This document shows, piece after piece, positions 32,413-43,420 of a DNA stretch of 64,000 bases; position 1 is the stretch's first letter, and each line of letters opens with the position of its first letter. The stretch comes from Pseudo-nitzschia pungens (lineage: Eukaryota; Bacillariophyta; Bacillariophyceae; Bacillariales; Bacillariaceae): NCBI GenBank assembly GCA_037355855.1, contig CM074760.1:6006501-6070500 (forward strand). The letters run 5' to 3'. The position numbers and the translations under genes were made by a program. The notes under the pieces were generated by a model. The model was not told the DNA's origin, searched no databases, and saw only the letters and a program-made list of their open reading frames with translations.

Positions 32413-34032
32413 ATGGAATTTCTCTTGGATCAAGCCGACGCATTGGTTTTGACAGCCGGCGAGGAAGGTCCCGACCGACCAGACTTCCAGGTACCCGAAG
32501 AATTGGCAAACCTGACGGTACCCAACGGCGAATGGCTCGAGCTGCGCGAGAACCCCAACAAAGGAAAAGGATGGTTCACCAAAGGAGAGATTCAAGCAGG
32601 TTCAATCATTTTTGTGGCCAAAGCGCTTGTCTGCGCCCTTGATTTGGAATATATTGCAGGAGGTGACGAAGATGATTCCATTGGCGACGATGAAGATGAC
32701 GACAATCAGCAAATGGAACAAGAAGATGAAGAAGAACCTCAGGGCAGCACTGTCAACGAATTATTGGTTCTGGATTTATTACAAAACATACTGGATAATC
32801 CCTCGATCTGGTCGGAGCAACTTACCAATCTTTATCCACGAGAAGAAGTTGATATCAAAGCATCTCCGGTTTGGATATCGAAGGACGATGAAGTCTTCTC
32901 GCAATTCGAAGCGATGGTCGAACAAATCGAAAAAGTCCCCGAACTAGCCGGAAAGTCGAAAGAAATTTCGCAGAGGCTGCCTCTGATCATTCGCTACAAT
33001 GTCCTGTCGATCGAGACTTGCCCCGAGCTACTGAGCCATCCTGGACTAAACGGGCATCACTCACTGGCTGGAGTAGGGTTGTACTATTGGCCGTCGTTCT
33101 TCAACCACGATTCCAGACCGAACATTTCCCGATATGCCGTGGGAGACATTATGTGGTTTGTGGCCAATCAGGATATCCAAGCTGGACAGGAACTTTGCAT
33201 CAGCTACCTCGAACAGGATGTCCTTTGTGAAAATTCCTATCGACGAAACTGCATGCTAACGCTTGATTTCAAGGTATGGCACGATGTTATTTTTTATGCA
33301 ATGTTTGTGATGCAACGCTATCCGATATTGAATGACGACATGAAATCAAGTATAACTGGAGGTTCTTCGTGGGGTTGAATGGTTTCTTTTCATGTTGGAG
33401 CTCACACGTTTTGAAATTTCCATATCGAATTACAGGAAGACGAGGATGCCAATCAGGTAATCACTGGCGAAGACGGCGACGAAGGACCTTGCTATCCTGT
33501 CGTGGACAGTGATGTACAAAATGAGCTTATGGCTATGAACCCCTTTGAACGGCTCGAAGCAATCGATCAACTCATGCAACAGGCAGCCGGTGAAGCTTTA
33601 CCGGACGGTGAGGGCATCGAAGAAGACGGCGAAGATCGAATGGACGCACACGGAAGTTCTTGGTTTGAATGCGACTTGCAAAATCTAAGGATTTTGAAAG
33701 CAATCACACTGGAAGGCTGCGATCAATCCGAAGCGGCCTTGCAAATCTGGGAAGAGTGCATCCGATTCACGGACACAAAAATGCCTCCAAATGACGAGAA
33801 TTCGATTGTCATGAGAGTGCAAGCGGCCCTTTGTTCCATGAATTTGAATCAGGAAAGCCGCGCCGCGGAACACGCAGCGATAGCGCTTCAAAAACACAAT
33901 TTATTGTTCGGAGGCGGAGTCAGGCGGTTCCGTCGGCGTTATCGACCGGAGTTTCGATTGAACCTCCGGCCTAAAAGCACTGGTGGAAAAAACGACCAAT
34001 CGTTTGAAGAACTTTTGTGGCCATATGATTGA
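32413..34032 (+). CDS. SET-domain protein, SMYD-like layout
   Basis: Probable protein lysine methyltransferase; target unknown. Exons are 32413-33273 and 33436-34032, phase 0; 485 residues. The SET fold is split by an acidic insert (DDSIGDDEDDDNQQMEQEDE, about residues 95-115). Its start is NPNKGKGWFTKGEIQAGSII and its end is SFFNHDSRPNISRYAVGD with GQELCISYLEQD, equivalent to the NHSCxPN and GEELxxxY motifs, the Ser-Cys being replaced by Asp-Ser. No post-SET Cys cluster is visible. The C-terminal exon has a helical LRILKAITLEGCDQSEAALQ segment resembling TPR repeats, as in SMYD proteins. The ATG at 32413 follows a stop-containing leader. Confidence 0.85.
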
Positions 34033-35087
34033 TTGATGGGCAAATGATCGTTTTGTTTCAGACAACGTTCATCGATGCGATTGATTCAAGCGAACAACAC
34101 AGCAGTCTGCGGAATGGAGAGATGATGGAATTACGGATTGATTGCAACAGTGCACGTTCTTTTTTCTCACTGATGAAGCTTCACCGCATTTGCATACCTT
34201 TCTCCGTCATAGTGGTCGATCGTAGCTTCTTTCAAGAACTGCTTTTCAAAATAAAAGTACTATTACTACTACCACTACTACTAGGACTAGTAGTATTCGA
34301 ACCTCCTTACAACAGCAATATAGTAAAGCTTCCGAACCATAAGACTAGATACTACCAGTAATTACGATCATTTGGCATTCATGTTTTGTTTTGGGCACAC
34401 GTATTTTGAATGATGGCTATTGCCTGCACAACACAAGTCTTTTGAAATAGACTATAGACTACTCGTACTTGGCTCAGTCGACATAAGGAGTGACAGAAAA
34501 GAGTACTTGTACTTGTAAGGTTACTTGCAGTCCTTTCCCTTTCTATTGTTTTCTCTATTTTTTCCAGGATCCTCAGCGTATCGAACGAACAACTCCCTCA
34601 AAAGAGACTAACTAATTCCCCTTCAGACGAACGAACCATCGGCCAGGACCGCTGCCATTGGCCAGTTCGAAATTAGTGTTGGTCGATACTCGAATGGGAC
34701 CTACCGGTAACCTTAGTGTAAAAGTACATAGAGTAATCTCACTCGTACGTGTACGACAGAACCGAATTCTAATGAATTACGAAGTAGAAGTAAATTTAGA
34801 CGTGTAGCAATAGGAGAACCGGTAATTAGCCTCACTACTATTCGATCTTTTCCCACAACTCCTTCTCTTCGACTCGGGGAAAAGGAGAGAATTGTTTTTG
34901 TTTACGAATGAATGATTCACACCATCAAACGGAGTCTTCCAAAACACGCGCATCGGATTACCGGAACGGAAATAATTACGAAGTATTAAAATACGACAGC
35001 TGCTATCACTGTTTCATATCATCTCATATCGCGTCGAGCATTGGATCATTTGTTGCCGTGAACTCAACAGCAGAATAAGTCATCACG
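34033..35087. other. Intergenic DNA
   Basis: No gene seen. It contains an ACTACTACCACTACTACTAGGACTAGTAGT tract at about 34263-34293 and GGTAACCTTAGTG and TTGTAAGGTTAC words. Confidence 0.5.
34256..34296. repeat. ACT/AGT triplet tract
   Basis: Another copy of the intergenic ACT/AGT word family, about 225 bases downstream of the SET gene. Confidence 0.75.
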
Positions 35088-36457
35088 ATGTTGCGACGAT
35101 CTACTGGCGCTGTGCCTCTTGCTGGGGTCGTGAAACGGAGACTCCTTTCTTCTGCAGCTCCTTCCTTGGCATCTGGCGTAGAAGTAACGAAGTCGTCACC
35201 AAAGAGTTTTTCACGTTTAGAAGCTCTTAGGGAGCAATTAGCCAAAGAGGATGCTACAATCGACGATTTCGCCGGCGGAAAATCGGTTGTTGTCCGAAGG
35301 AAGGCTGCTCCACGCAGTTCAAAAATTCTGCCCAAACCCAAGTGGCTGAAAGTGCAGCCAGCAGATTCTGATAACTACCGCAGGCTTCGACAGACAGTTC
35401 GGGATTCCGGGCTTGCAACCGTATGGTGAGTTTTAAAGAAGGACACGGACTTCGCAATTCAAACCTCGAATTTGTTGACATTCAACTCATCTGTTTCTCA
35501 TTCTGTTTCCGACTAGCGAGGAAGCCAGATGCCCCAACATAGGGGAATGCTGGGGTGGAGGTGAGGATCAAACAGCGACTGCTACGATAATGATAATGGG
35601 AGATACTTGTACGAGAGGGTGTCGATTTTGCTCCGTCAAAACTTCCAGAAAGCCTTCCCCGTTGGATCCCGATGAACCCGAAAAGGTGTCAGATGCTATT
35701 TCGAAGTGGGGACTTGATTATGTAGTTTTGACTAGTGTCGATCGCGATGATTTAGAAGATCAAGGTTCAAACCATTTTCGAGAAGTTATCAGAAAACTAA
35801 AGGAAAAGAAACCGGATTTGTTGGTTGAGGCATTGACACCAGATTTCCAGGGCAATCGGAAATTCATTCATGCTCTGGCAACGTCGGGCCTTGACGTTTA
35901 TGCTCACAATATTGAAACTGTTAGACGATTGACGCCAAAGGTTCGAGATCGTCGAGCTACTTATGACCAGACTCTTGATGTGTTACGATACGCTAAGTCT
36001 GTAGGCAATTGTTTGACGAAGACATCGATAATGTTGGGTTTTGGTGAAACAGACGAAGACATTATGGAAACATTGCACGATCTCCGGGCAGCCGACGTTG
36101 ACGTAGTAACTTTCGGGCAGTATCTGCAACCAACTAAGAGGCATCTTCCGGTCAAAAAATATGTAACACCAGAAGAATTCGATGAATGGCAAGTAAAAGC
36201 TGAAGCACTTGGATTCAAATATGTTGCCAGCGGCCCTTTGGTGCGAAGCTCTTACAAAGCAGGTGAGCAAAGAATGCATTGGTATTTTGACGGCGAAAGA
36301 CATGGTCAAGAATAATAATGATTCCCATGAAGGACCGAACATTCTAGCAAGCGCTCACCCAATTTTTCGCGTTGTTTTTTCATTTCAATTCGGCATAGGC
36401 GAATTTTTCCTGAAAAACCTACTCAAAGAACAAGAACGGGAGAGGAACGCCGCTTGA
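35088..36457 (+). CDS. LIAS: Lipoyl synthase, mitochondrial-type
   Basis: Radical-SAM enzyme that inserts two sulfurs into protein-bound octanoyl groups to make lipoate for 2-oxoacid dehydrogenases and glycine cleavage. Exons are 35088-35425, 35517-36262 and 36399-36457; 380 residues, within the family norm. The N-terminus [20 protein letters not shown] is basic and hydroxylated, a mitochondrial presequence. [12 protein letters not shown] (Cys113, 118, 124) ligates the auxiliary cluster, and CTRGCRFC (Cys144, 148, 151) the radical-SAM cluster. [18 protein letters not shown] and [12 protein letters not shown] are family signatures, the latter with the cluster-coordinating Ser. The last intron cuts KAGE; without splicing the protein would end [17 protein letters not shown] instead of [19 protein letters not shown]. 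No frameshift. Confidence 0.96.
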
Positions 36458-36681
36458 TCATCACAAAACGCCGAGCTTGACAATGCTGTCAACAATTTTT
36501 TCATACATAATTACTATGAGTGTAGATCACCTAAAAATTTTGTAAGACGTAGTATTGTTGCAGTGACTATATTTTGCAAGTTGATGGAAATACACGTGGC
36601 TGAAAAGTTGTTTTTCATGTTCAGGAAGCGAAATTGGAGATGCAGTACGTTGCATAAGTTCCCTTCTCTCACAGTCAACAA

Positions 36682-37911
36682 TTACAGTTCGTCGGAGTTT
36701 CCGGACCCAGCGCTACTTCCGTCACCCAAAATATCTCGAAGCTTTTTCTTTTGATCCGATGATAATGCTTCTGGGAAGTCAACCTCGAAAGTCATGAATA
36801 AGTCACCATAGCCTCTGCCACTTCGACGAGGCATGCCCTTTCCGGGAATTCGCAAAACTTCGTCACATTCGACAATATCATCGATTGTAATTGTAAATTC
36901 CACGCCATCCAATTGCTTCAACGTCAACGAGAATCCAGTCTGTATTAAGAAGAAAATGCGTGTTAGTGATTTCAGGTGTCAATACAAGACGACACAGTAA
37001 AGCTGCCATTTGAGGGCACTGCGACGTAAGTAACTTACCAATGCATCGACCAAGGGAATTGATTCAGTCATATATAAATTATCTCCATCTCTGTGATAAT
37101 CAGGGTGATCTTTTTCCACCACGATAAAGTTCAGATCTCCAGCCTTGTACCCCGGTTTTTCGTCAGCAACATCTTCGAAAGTAATTGCTTCTCCGGGCCG
37201 AATTCCCTTAAACGCATCGACTGTCAAATCAATCTTTTCTGCTTCAGTTTGGCTCTTACACTCGGAACAATTAGGATGCCACATTTTTCCATGGGCCACA
37301 CATCGATCGTCTCGTTGCTGAACTTGTTGAACAAATCCAGGAGCAATTTGCTGTCTCCTTACCCTAACCCCAGGACCCTGACATTCTGGAGCGTTTTTCA
37401 TACACATTTCCCACTTCAAACACAAAACCTGTCGGATGTAGGAAACTTCGAAGGTGGCTCCGCTGTACATCTGTTCCAAAGTCAGTTCGAGTGGTATGTC
37501 CACGTTCGGCGTTCTTTGCTCTTCTTGTCTCCGTTGACGACCCCCTCCACCAAATCCGAAGAACTGCTCGAAGGGATCAAATCCTCCTCCGCCACCGCCA
37601 CCGGCAGACCGTTGCTCGTGTTGTTTCAAGCCTTCTTCGCCGTGTCGGTCATAAATCTCCCTCTTCTCTTCGTCCATCAGCGCTTCGTAGGCTCGATTGA
37701 TCTCTGCGAATTTATCTGCTGCTCCCTCATCCTTGTTCTTGTCAGGATGGAATTCCAATGATTTTTGACGATATGCTTTTTTGATTTCCTTCTTGTTTGC
37801 TCCGCGAGAAATGCCGAGCAACCTGTAGAAATCAGCAGCGCTCACAGCAGAAACCAAGAAGCATAGTTGGAAAATGATACTCCATAATCCCTTCGTCGAG
37901 GTAGGAGCCAT
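36682..37911 (-). CDS. ER-lumenal DnaJ co-chaperone (ERdj3/Scj1 type)
   Basis: Delivers clients to the ER Hsp70 BiP and stimulates its ATPase. Exons are 37911-37039 and 36939-36682, phase 0; 376 residues. A signal peptide ([16 protein letters not shown]) is followed by a J domain with HPD at residues 55-57, a Gly/Phe linker ([20 protein letters not shown]), a substrate domain with an atypical Cys region (CLKWEMC, then [15 protein letters not shown]) in place of four CxxCxGxG repeats, and the second barrel ([21 protein letters not shown]). The C-terminus is NSDEL, an HDEL/KDEL-type retention signal. It is transcribed away from the STI1-like gene, with 637 bases between the starts. Confidence 0.93.
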
Positions 37912-38274
37912 CGTTCTTAAATTTTCACCGCGTTGTCTCAGAGTTGTTTGGTCGAATTAGCTTTTTCGAGAAGAGTTTGTGAAAAGTCAGTCGTCAGTGA
38001 GAAATGGTGAATGACCCAATAACCATCACAGCACGCAGAGGTGCTGAGTCCTGGGCACTGTTTGTTTGTTTCGAGAAACCCAAGAAAGAGTCCAGTGAGC
38101 GCGAAGCAAAATCTCACGCGCTAATCTGGTCATGAAATTCCGAGAAATTTAGAGGTTTGCGGATGTGAATGAATCGTCGTCATCTACAACAAGGTCATAA
38201 CTCACTGGCGCGACCCAAAATTGAAGTATTGTCAAAATTGTGTCGTCTGTCCTTCTTCAGCGTTATGTTTTTGT

Positions 38275-38280
38275 CACGTG
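38275..38280. promoter_or_regulatory. CACGTG (G-box core)
   Basis: Palindromic bZIP/bHLH core in the context TTGTCACGTGTCAA, 274 bases upstream of the STI1-like start. Confidence 0.4.
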
Positions 38281-38391
38281 TCAATTTATTTCGGGGCAAA
38301 ACCAGCTGTATCCCTCTCCCTCAAAAACAAGTGGTACTCGTACAACCGAAATCGAAACACGAATAGAAGAAGATGCACGTTTGAACGCCTC

Positions 38392-38397
38392 CACGTG
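38392..38397. promoter_or_regulatory. CACGTG (second G-box core)
   Basis: Second copy, in the context CTCCACGTGTTTTC, 157 bases upstream of the STI1-like start. CCACGTG resembles the half-site of animal ER-stress elements. Confidence 0.4.
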
Positions 38398-38548
38398 TTT
38401 TCGTTTCAAAGTTCAGAAAGTTGAAGCAATGTTACATCAAAAAACTTCGTCGTGGAATCTATTTCACAATTTGTCTTCGGCAGACCCCTGGCAACGTTCA
38501 AAAGTGACATAAAGTGCCCCTAACGTCAACAAAAATCAATAATCCACG

Positions 38549-39299
38549 ATGCTTTTCCGATCCCTTTTCTCTCTATTCTTGGCCGTTGCCTGCCTCTTTG
38601 CCGTCACCACGGCAGAAGAGGAAGATGCCATGGCCCAAGCACTTCGTGACATGCAGCGCGGTATGGCAGGTTTGAAGGAGGCTTCGCAGAATCCTGCCAT
38701 GTTGGCGCAATTGATGCGTGATCTCCAGGTGAGTGGCGAGATGCTTGCATTACACAAGTCAATTGGCAATATCTTTTTGTTTGTTTCGTGACTGACGACA
38801 GTGTTTCCAACGTCGTTGCCTGTCGCGATCGATGGTCATGCAATGATCCGTTTTTAAAACTTGCTTTCAGGACCCTGATTTGATGGCCGAAGCCAAGAAA
38901 ATGATGGAGAGCCCAGCCTTCCAAAAACAAATGAAGGAAATGGCCGGTGATAAGGCATTCCAAGAGAGTATTAAGAAGTCGGTTGACATGATGAAGAATC
39001 CTGCAACGGCCGCCGAAATGGAAGCAAAGATGGAACACATGCTGAAGCTCGGAAATGAACAATTAAAGAACAATGCCGGAAACATGATGCAGGATGCCAT
39101 GGCCGCCATGAACAACCCTGAAGTCATGGCTCAAGTTGCAAAGATGGTCAAGGATCCTAATTTCCAACAGCAATTGCAACAAATGGCGAAGGATCCTCAA
39201 TTCAAGAGCTACATTGATGCCATGAAGGACATGGCTAACGACCCAGAGAAGAAGAAGCAAATGGAAATGCTTGCAAACAAGATGAGATCCGAACTGTAA
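38549..39299 (+). CDS. Secreted STI1-like helical protein with -RSEL end
   Basis: Exons are 38549-38728 and 38871-39299, phase 0; 202 residues. A clear signal peptide (LFRSLFSLFLAVACLFAVTT) precedes a Met-rich helical region of repeated NP/DP-bounded segments: SQNPAMLAQLMRDLQDPDLM, MKNPATAAEMEAKMEHMLKL, NNPEVMAQVAKMVKDPNFQQ and KDPQFKSYIDAMKDMANDPE. This DP-bounded pattern is that of STI1/Hop-type domains, which bind hydrophobic segments. The protein ends KMRSEL, a plausible variant of KDEL, so it may be an ER-lumen client holder. There is no plastid ASAFAP motif. Its divergent neighbour is an ER DnaJ. Function inferred from pattern and context only. Confidence 0.8.
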
Positions 39300-40101
39300 A
39301 GTGAATAACCCAGTGTTTTGTTGATGGGTGCCGGCCATCACGCATCTTTTGTGCCGTTCCCTGCTATAGAGCGCACACGCAGGGGTGAACACCACCAACG
39401 GTTTTCGCAGACTGTATATTTTTTAAAACTAGTCCTAGATTAAAATGACATCGTCCGTAGAAGCAGGATTCGTAGTCCCATATTCGGCTCATTCACTCGT
39501 CCAAGGTCACACCTGTCTGAAGAATAGTGAAGTATCTGGTGCTTGTAATCATCATCGTAACGAGTCAATAGCCGATCCATGATTCTCTAATCTGACGTGA
39601 AGAAATAATGGTACGGTACCGTACGAGCAATTTGCATGATGAAAAAACATACCGTACGATAAATCTTACACGTAATTACCTGTGAGGAATGATTTCGAAC
39701 CTTCGAACGGAGTATCATTACCGGTTACGAAAAAATAGGAGCATCATGCGCGAACGGTTCTCATTCAAAAGACTTATGGAAATGACACGCGTCACTCATC
39801 ACATGATCACCAATCAACTCATCTGATTACCAGAATGAAAAAAACAAAAAAATTCAAGAAAGAAAAATTCAGCCAAACAATTCATTCCTCGAAATTCTGA
39901 AAAAATCATGTCGATCTCCTTGTCTTGTAAGACCTTACCAGTTCTCCGCGGGGTGTGGATCTTGTTGCAAGTGTGAGGGGTACCGCAACGAAGTCTAGGG
40001 GTGAATGACGATACTCTCCTTGCCCCCATCAATTGAAGGCCGATATAACCTAGGTAGTACATAGAACCATTCTTGAACGCGAAAGAAAGATTTGAAACAG
40101 C
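39300..40101. other. Intergenic DNA
   Basis: No gene seen. It contains GGTACGGTACCGTACG at about 39610-39625 and ACCGTACG words. Confidence 0.5.
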
Positions 40102-41052
40102 ATGGGAAAGAAAAGTGAATCGGCTGCTTCAACATTAGTGCTTCAAAGTCTTGCTGGATGCTCCAAGACAAAGAAAGAGCTGAAGAGGGCGATAAGAGCA
40201 AAATCACCTTCCCTAAAATCAAAATACACCAAACGTGCATTGAAGAATCTTGTCACTGGTGGAAAGATAAGGAAAGATGGAAAGGAATATCGGCTCGTCG
40301 TGGAACGAGAATCGTCGTCAGGAACCGAATCGTCAACCTCAATAGCGTCAAAGCCAAAGTCAATATTGTTGTCCGGAAAGGAAATGGATGCTTCGGCTGT
40401 TCCAATTGGTATGAAATTGCGAGGACCAAAGAAGAAAAAAGAGGTCAAATTCAGCGAGGAATTGGAAGCAACACCATCCGGTGGGGACATCGACGATGAA
40501 ATTGCGAGGCTTGAAAGGGAATTGATGGGCAATGGGGGCGAGTCAGACGACTCGCAGAGTTCCTCCGACGAAGAAGAATCGGTACTTGAAACCGACAACA
40601 AAATCGAGACCGGGGTTCTCTCACTTTCAGAGTTTGCCGACGATCGAGTGGAAGGCCTTGCTTCAACCTGTCTTCCAGTGCCTGGCAAATATAGCTTGAC
40701 AAAAAGACGGAAAGAAGAGAGAAAGCAATCCCAGCCCCCGGCAGAAAAAAGTGGCTTGCAGAAAGCCGTCGAAGAGGTTCTGGGGGGCTACACGGCTCGT
40801 TCGTCCGAAAAAATTCCCTTTTACTGCCGTTTTTGCTCCAAGCAGTACGAAAACGAAGAAGCCTTCCATGCACACAAGTCTACCGAATTCCATAAAACGG
40901 CTGTAGCAATGGAGAGAAAGGCTACTTTCTGCAAGCTATGTCGGAAACAATTTACCAGTCCAATTCAAATGAAAGAGCATCTCTCATCACGTCCTCACAA
41001 ACAACGATTGCAGAATGCTAGAAGTCGGCAGCAAAAGCAGCGCTTTCGATAG
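40102..41052 (+). CDS. C2H2 zinc-finger protein with two U1-type fingers
   Basis: Probably binds double-stranded RNA or RNA-protein complexes in the nucleus. A 316-residue single-exon frame. The N-terminus (about 1-70) is Lys-rich and helical, ending LVTGGKIRKDGKEYRLV, a winged-helix-like hairpin. The middle is acidic (DDSQSSSDEEESVLETD). The C-terminus has two fingers: FYCRFCSKQYENEEAFHAHK with STEFH, and FCKLCRKQFTSPIQMKEHLS with SRPHK, the long-linker spacing of U1-like/matrin fingers. The start is the first ATG, behind an AAACAGC leader. The exact orthologue is not known to me. Confidence 0.82.
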   Translation: MGKKSESAASTLVLQSLAGCSKTKKELKRAIRAKSPSLKSKYTKRALKNLVTGGKIRKDGKEYRLVVERESSSGTESSTSIASKPKSILLSGKEMDASAVPIGMKLRGPKKKKEVKFSEELEATPSGGDIDDEIARLERELMGNGGESDDSQSSSDEEESVLETDNKIETGVLSLSEFADDRVEGLASTCLPVPGKYSLTKRRKEERKQSQPPAEKSGLQKAVEEVLGGYTARSSEKIPFYCRFCSKQYENEEAFHAHKSTEFHKTAVAMERKATFCKLCRKQFTSPIQMKEHLSSRPHKQRLQNARSRQQKQRFR

Positions 41053-41178
41053 TAGCAAAATTCCCCCCAACGGCGAGTGACTGCCGGTGTGAGGTCTATC
41101 AGTCAATTTCAAGAAACTTCGAAAGCTTTATTCCGCAGCTTTTGGATTCTAGAATTAAAGCTACAGAATTACGATTGA

Positions 41179-43420
41179 TTAATCCGCAACCTTTTTCTTC
41201 ATTTCGAATTTTGTTGTGCCCTCCATGTAATTCACCGGTAGCATTTCTTTCCAATAATCGGGGCCTCCTCCGATGTATCGCATTTGGAACATGACAGACC
41301 CACGAATCCGTATCGGTCGGCCAGAAAATCGAGATTCCAGCCGAGCTCCTCTGTCAATGAACCCGCGATACTGTAGCACGGTTCCGTCTTCCGATAACAC
41401 CTGGAATGTGCAGGTGTCTAGATGGGTCGGTCCTGGGTCGAGACGCCACCGCAGTCCTTGCAGAGGCGCAGCAACATCGACTTCTCCCTGAAATTCACAG
41501 CAAACAATCGTGAGAAATACGGCCGACGCCATTGCACTCATGTCGGAAGAGATCCAAACCTTCGAGACTTACATTGGGCAACAAATTTACCGTTGACACG
41601 CCGATTGTTTCTCCGCCGACTTCGTCCTTCACTTCCCAGGTACCCTCTAGATCGTCCGGATAGGAGGTTGCCTCGTCTTTGGAGCGGAATGCGGACTCCC
41701 ACACCGCGAAACGACCGAGTTGTTCCGTGGCCGTGCGCGGTTTTGGCATCGCCATGACGTCGACGTCCGCACGAATGTACCCGCTTCCATCTTCCACCAG
41801 CGAAGCGACGAGTCGCTCGTAAGAGTTGCTGTAACTCTGGTTCAGGGGCGTCAGGGGCTCGAGATTTGTGACTATTCCCTCCTTGTAGGCTTCTCGGAGC
41901 AAGGAAATAAGAGCGTTCAGGTACCGAACGCCCGGGCGAGTCTCGTCTTCCATATTTTCGGCCGGAGGCCCCGTATCGGGGTACCAGCGATCCACGAAAC
42001 CTTGGTCGTTGCCCGCCAAAGTCTCGGATAGTATGAGAAGTTCCTGGTCACAACCAAACAAGAGAGCCCTCCTAACGATGTTCGAAAACGCGTTGAGTTG
42101 CCGCGTCATGGAAGGTTCATCGGAACACAAAGTTACCCCGCTCTTCGTGACGGGATTCGCCGATTCGTTCGTCGATTCTTCCTCGGGAGGGGTGGGTTCT
42201 TCCTTGCCATTCGATTCGTCGGTTTTGTCTTTTTTCCAGAATTTGAAAATGCGTTTTCCTTTTCCCGTCTGCACATTGGCTTCGTCTTCCGCGGGTTTCG
42301 ATTCCTCCGCATCGGATTCGGTCTCCACCGTTTCGACGGTTGCCTCCGCTTCTTCCGCTGCGTGTGTCGGATTGGCAATTTCGTCTCGTATTCTGAGTGT
42401 GTCGATCATCGAAAGGCACACGTTTTTGTCGTTCAGTTTCTTTGCAATTTTGAATCGTTTTCGGTCGGGCATTTCTTCCAAAACAACCCCACCGCTCTTT
42501 AGTACCGAAAGAATTCGTTTGTAACTGCGGAAGTAAACCCTGGATTGCAAAACCTACAACGCAACGAGTTTTGAAGATGCCATGAGGACAGCGAGGCAAA
42601 AAACAACGCAACACAACATAGACAAGTTCCGACGCTGGATCCGATTTTATTTTTTTCTTACCTCCTTCACCCTGGGGGATTCTTCACCCGTGGTTGCCAG
42701 ACTGAGGATGGATTCCAGGTATGCCTCGGCGTAGCTGTATTCAGGAAGAGTCCCGTATCGCTTTCGAAACGCAACGATTTGATCGGCAACGTATTCTTCG
42801 TTGGTCCTTGGTTTCGTTTTCGATTTCGAGGAGGACGCCGGCCCGGGCACGGCGTTGCTGCCAGACGACGACGACGACGACGATCGCGTCAGCAGCTTCA
42901 GGATCGGCCTCGGAACGGGACACTTGGACGCGCTGGCGTTTCCGTCCTCCTCCCTCGCTTTTTCGGCCTTCGTTTCGGCGGCGGCCGCCAATCGCAGGCT
43001 CAGGTTGAAATCCTCTTCGGACGGCCAGGACTTTGCGAGCAAAATTCGTCGAACGGCTCGATTGGAAGCATTGTTGAGAGCCCGCGTCAGCGAAACCGTT
43101 TGCGCCGATCGGCTGTCCTTGTCCCCCTCGGAGATCTTTCCGCTGGCGCGAGACAGGGAAACGTCACCGGGCGCTATGCAGTAATCGATTTCGTTCACCT
43201 TCCCTCGGTATATGATTTTGTCCCCGACGACCTGCGGCGCCTCGTTCTCCGCGGCGTCCTGTTCGATGTCCGCTCCCGGCAGAGCCGGAAGAAGCGATGA
43301 CGATGATCTGTGTTTGTGCGTCAGGGGGCGGGAGACGGACAAGGCATTTGCCTGCCGTTGATGCGGACCGTTCAGCACCAACCACCCCGACAAGAGGCTA
43401 CCGAGGATGAAGATCGCCAT
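41179..43420 (-). CDS. Unrecognised three-exon protein with N-terminal targeting signal
   Basis: Exons are 43420-42662, 42553-41573 and 41487-41179, all phase 0; 682 residues. MAIFILGSLLSGWLVLNGP is a signal peptide; ANALSVSR follows and could be a plastid cleavage site, although it lacks the usual Phe. The body is helical, with a Ser run near 43 kb complement and an acidic/Lys insert (KRIFKFWKKDKTDESNGKEE). The C-terminal about 150 residues look like a beta-barrel: LEGTWEVKDEVGGETIGVST, LRWRLDPGPTHLDTCTFQVL, RFSGRPIRIRGSVMFQMRYI, in the style of fibrillin/lipocalin-like lipid-binding domains. That resemblance is by pattern only. The start at 43420 is chosen because it begins the signal peptide; 28 further codons upstream are non-hydrophobic. 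Confidence 0.75.

Larger units (their letters stand above)
37912..38548. promoter_or_regulatory. Shared divergent promoter region of two ER-lumen genes
   Basis: The 637 bases between the DnaJ gene (minus) and the STI1-like gene (plus). Two CACGTG cores lie on the STI1-like side; a CCCAATAACC word lies at about 38017. Control by an ER-stress bZIP factor would fit, but this is inference. Confidence 0.5.
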
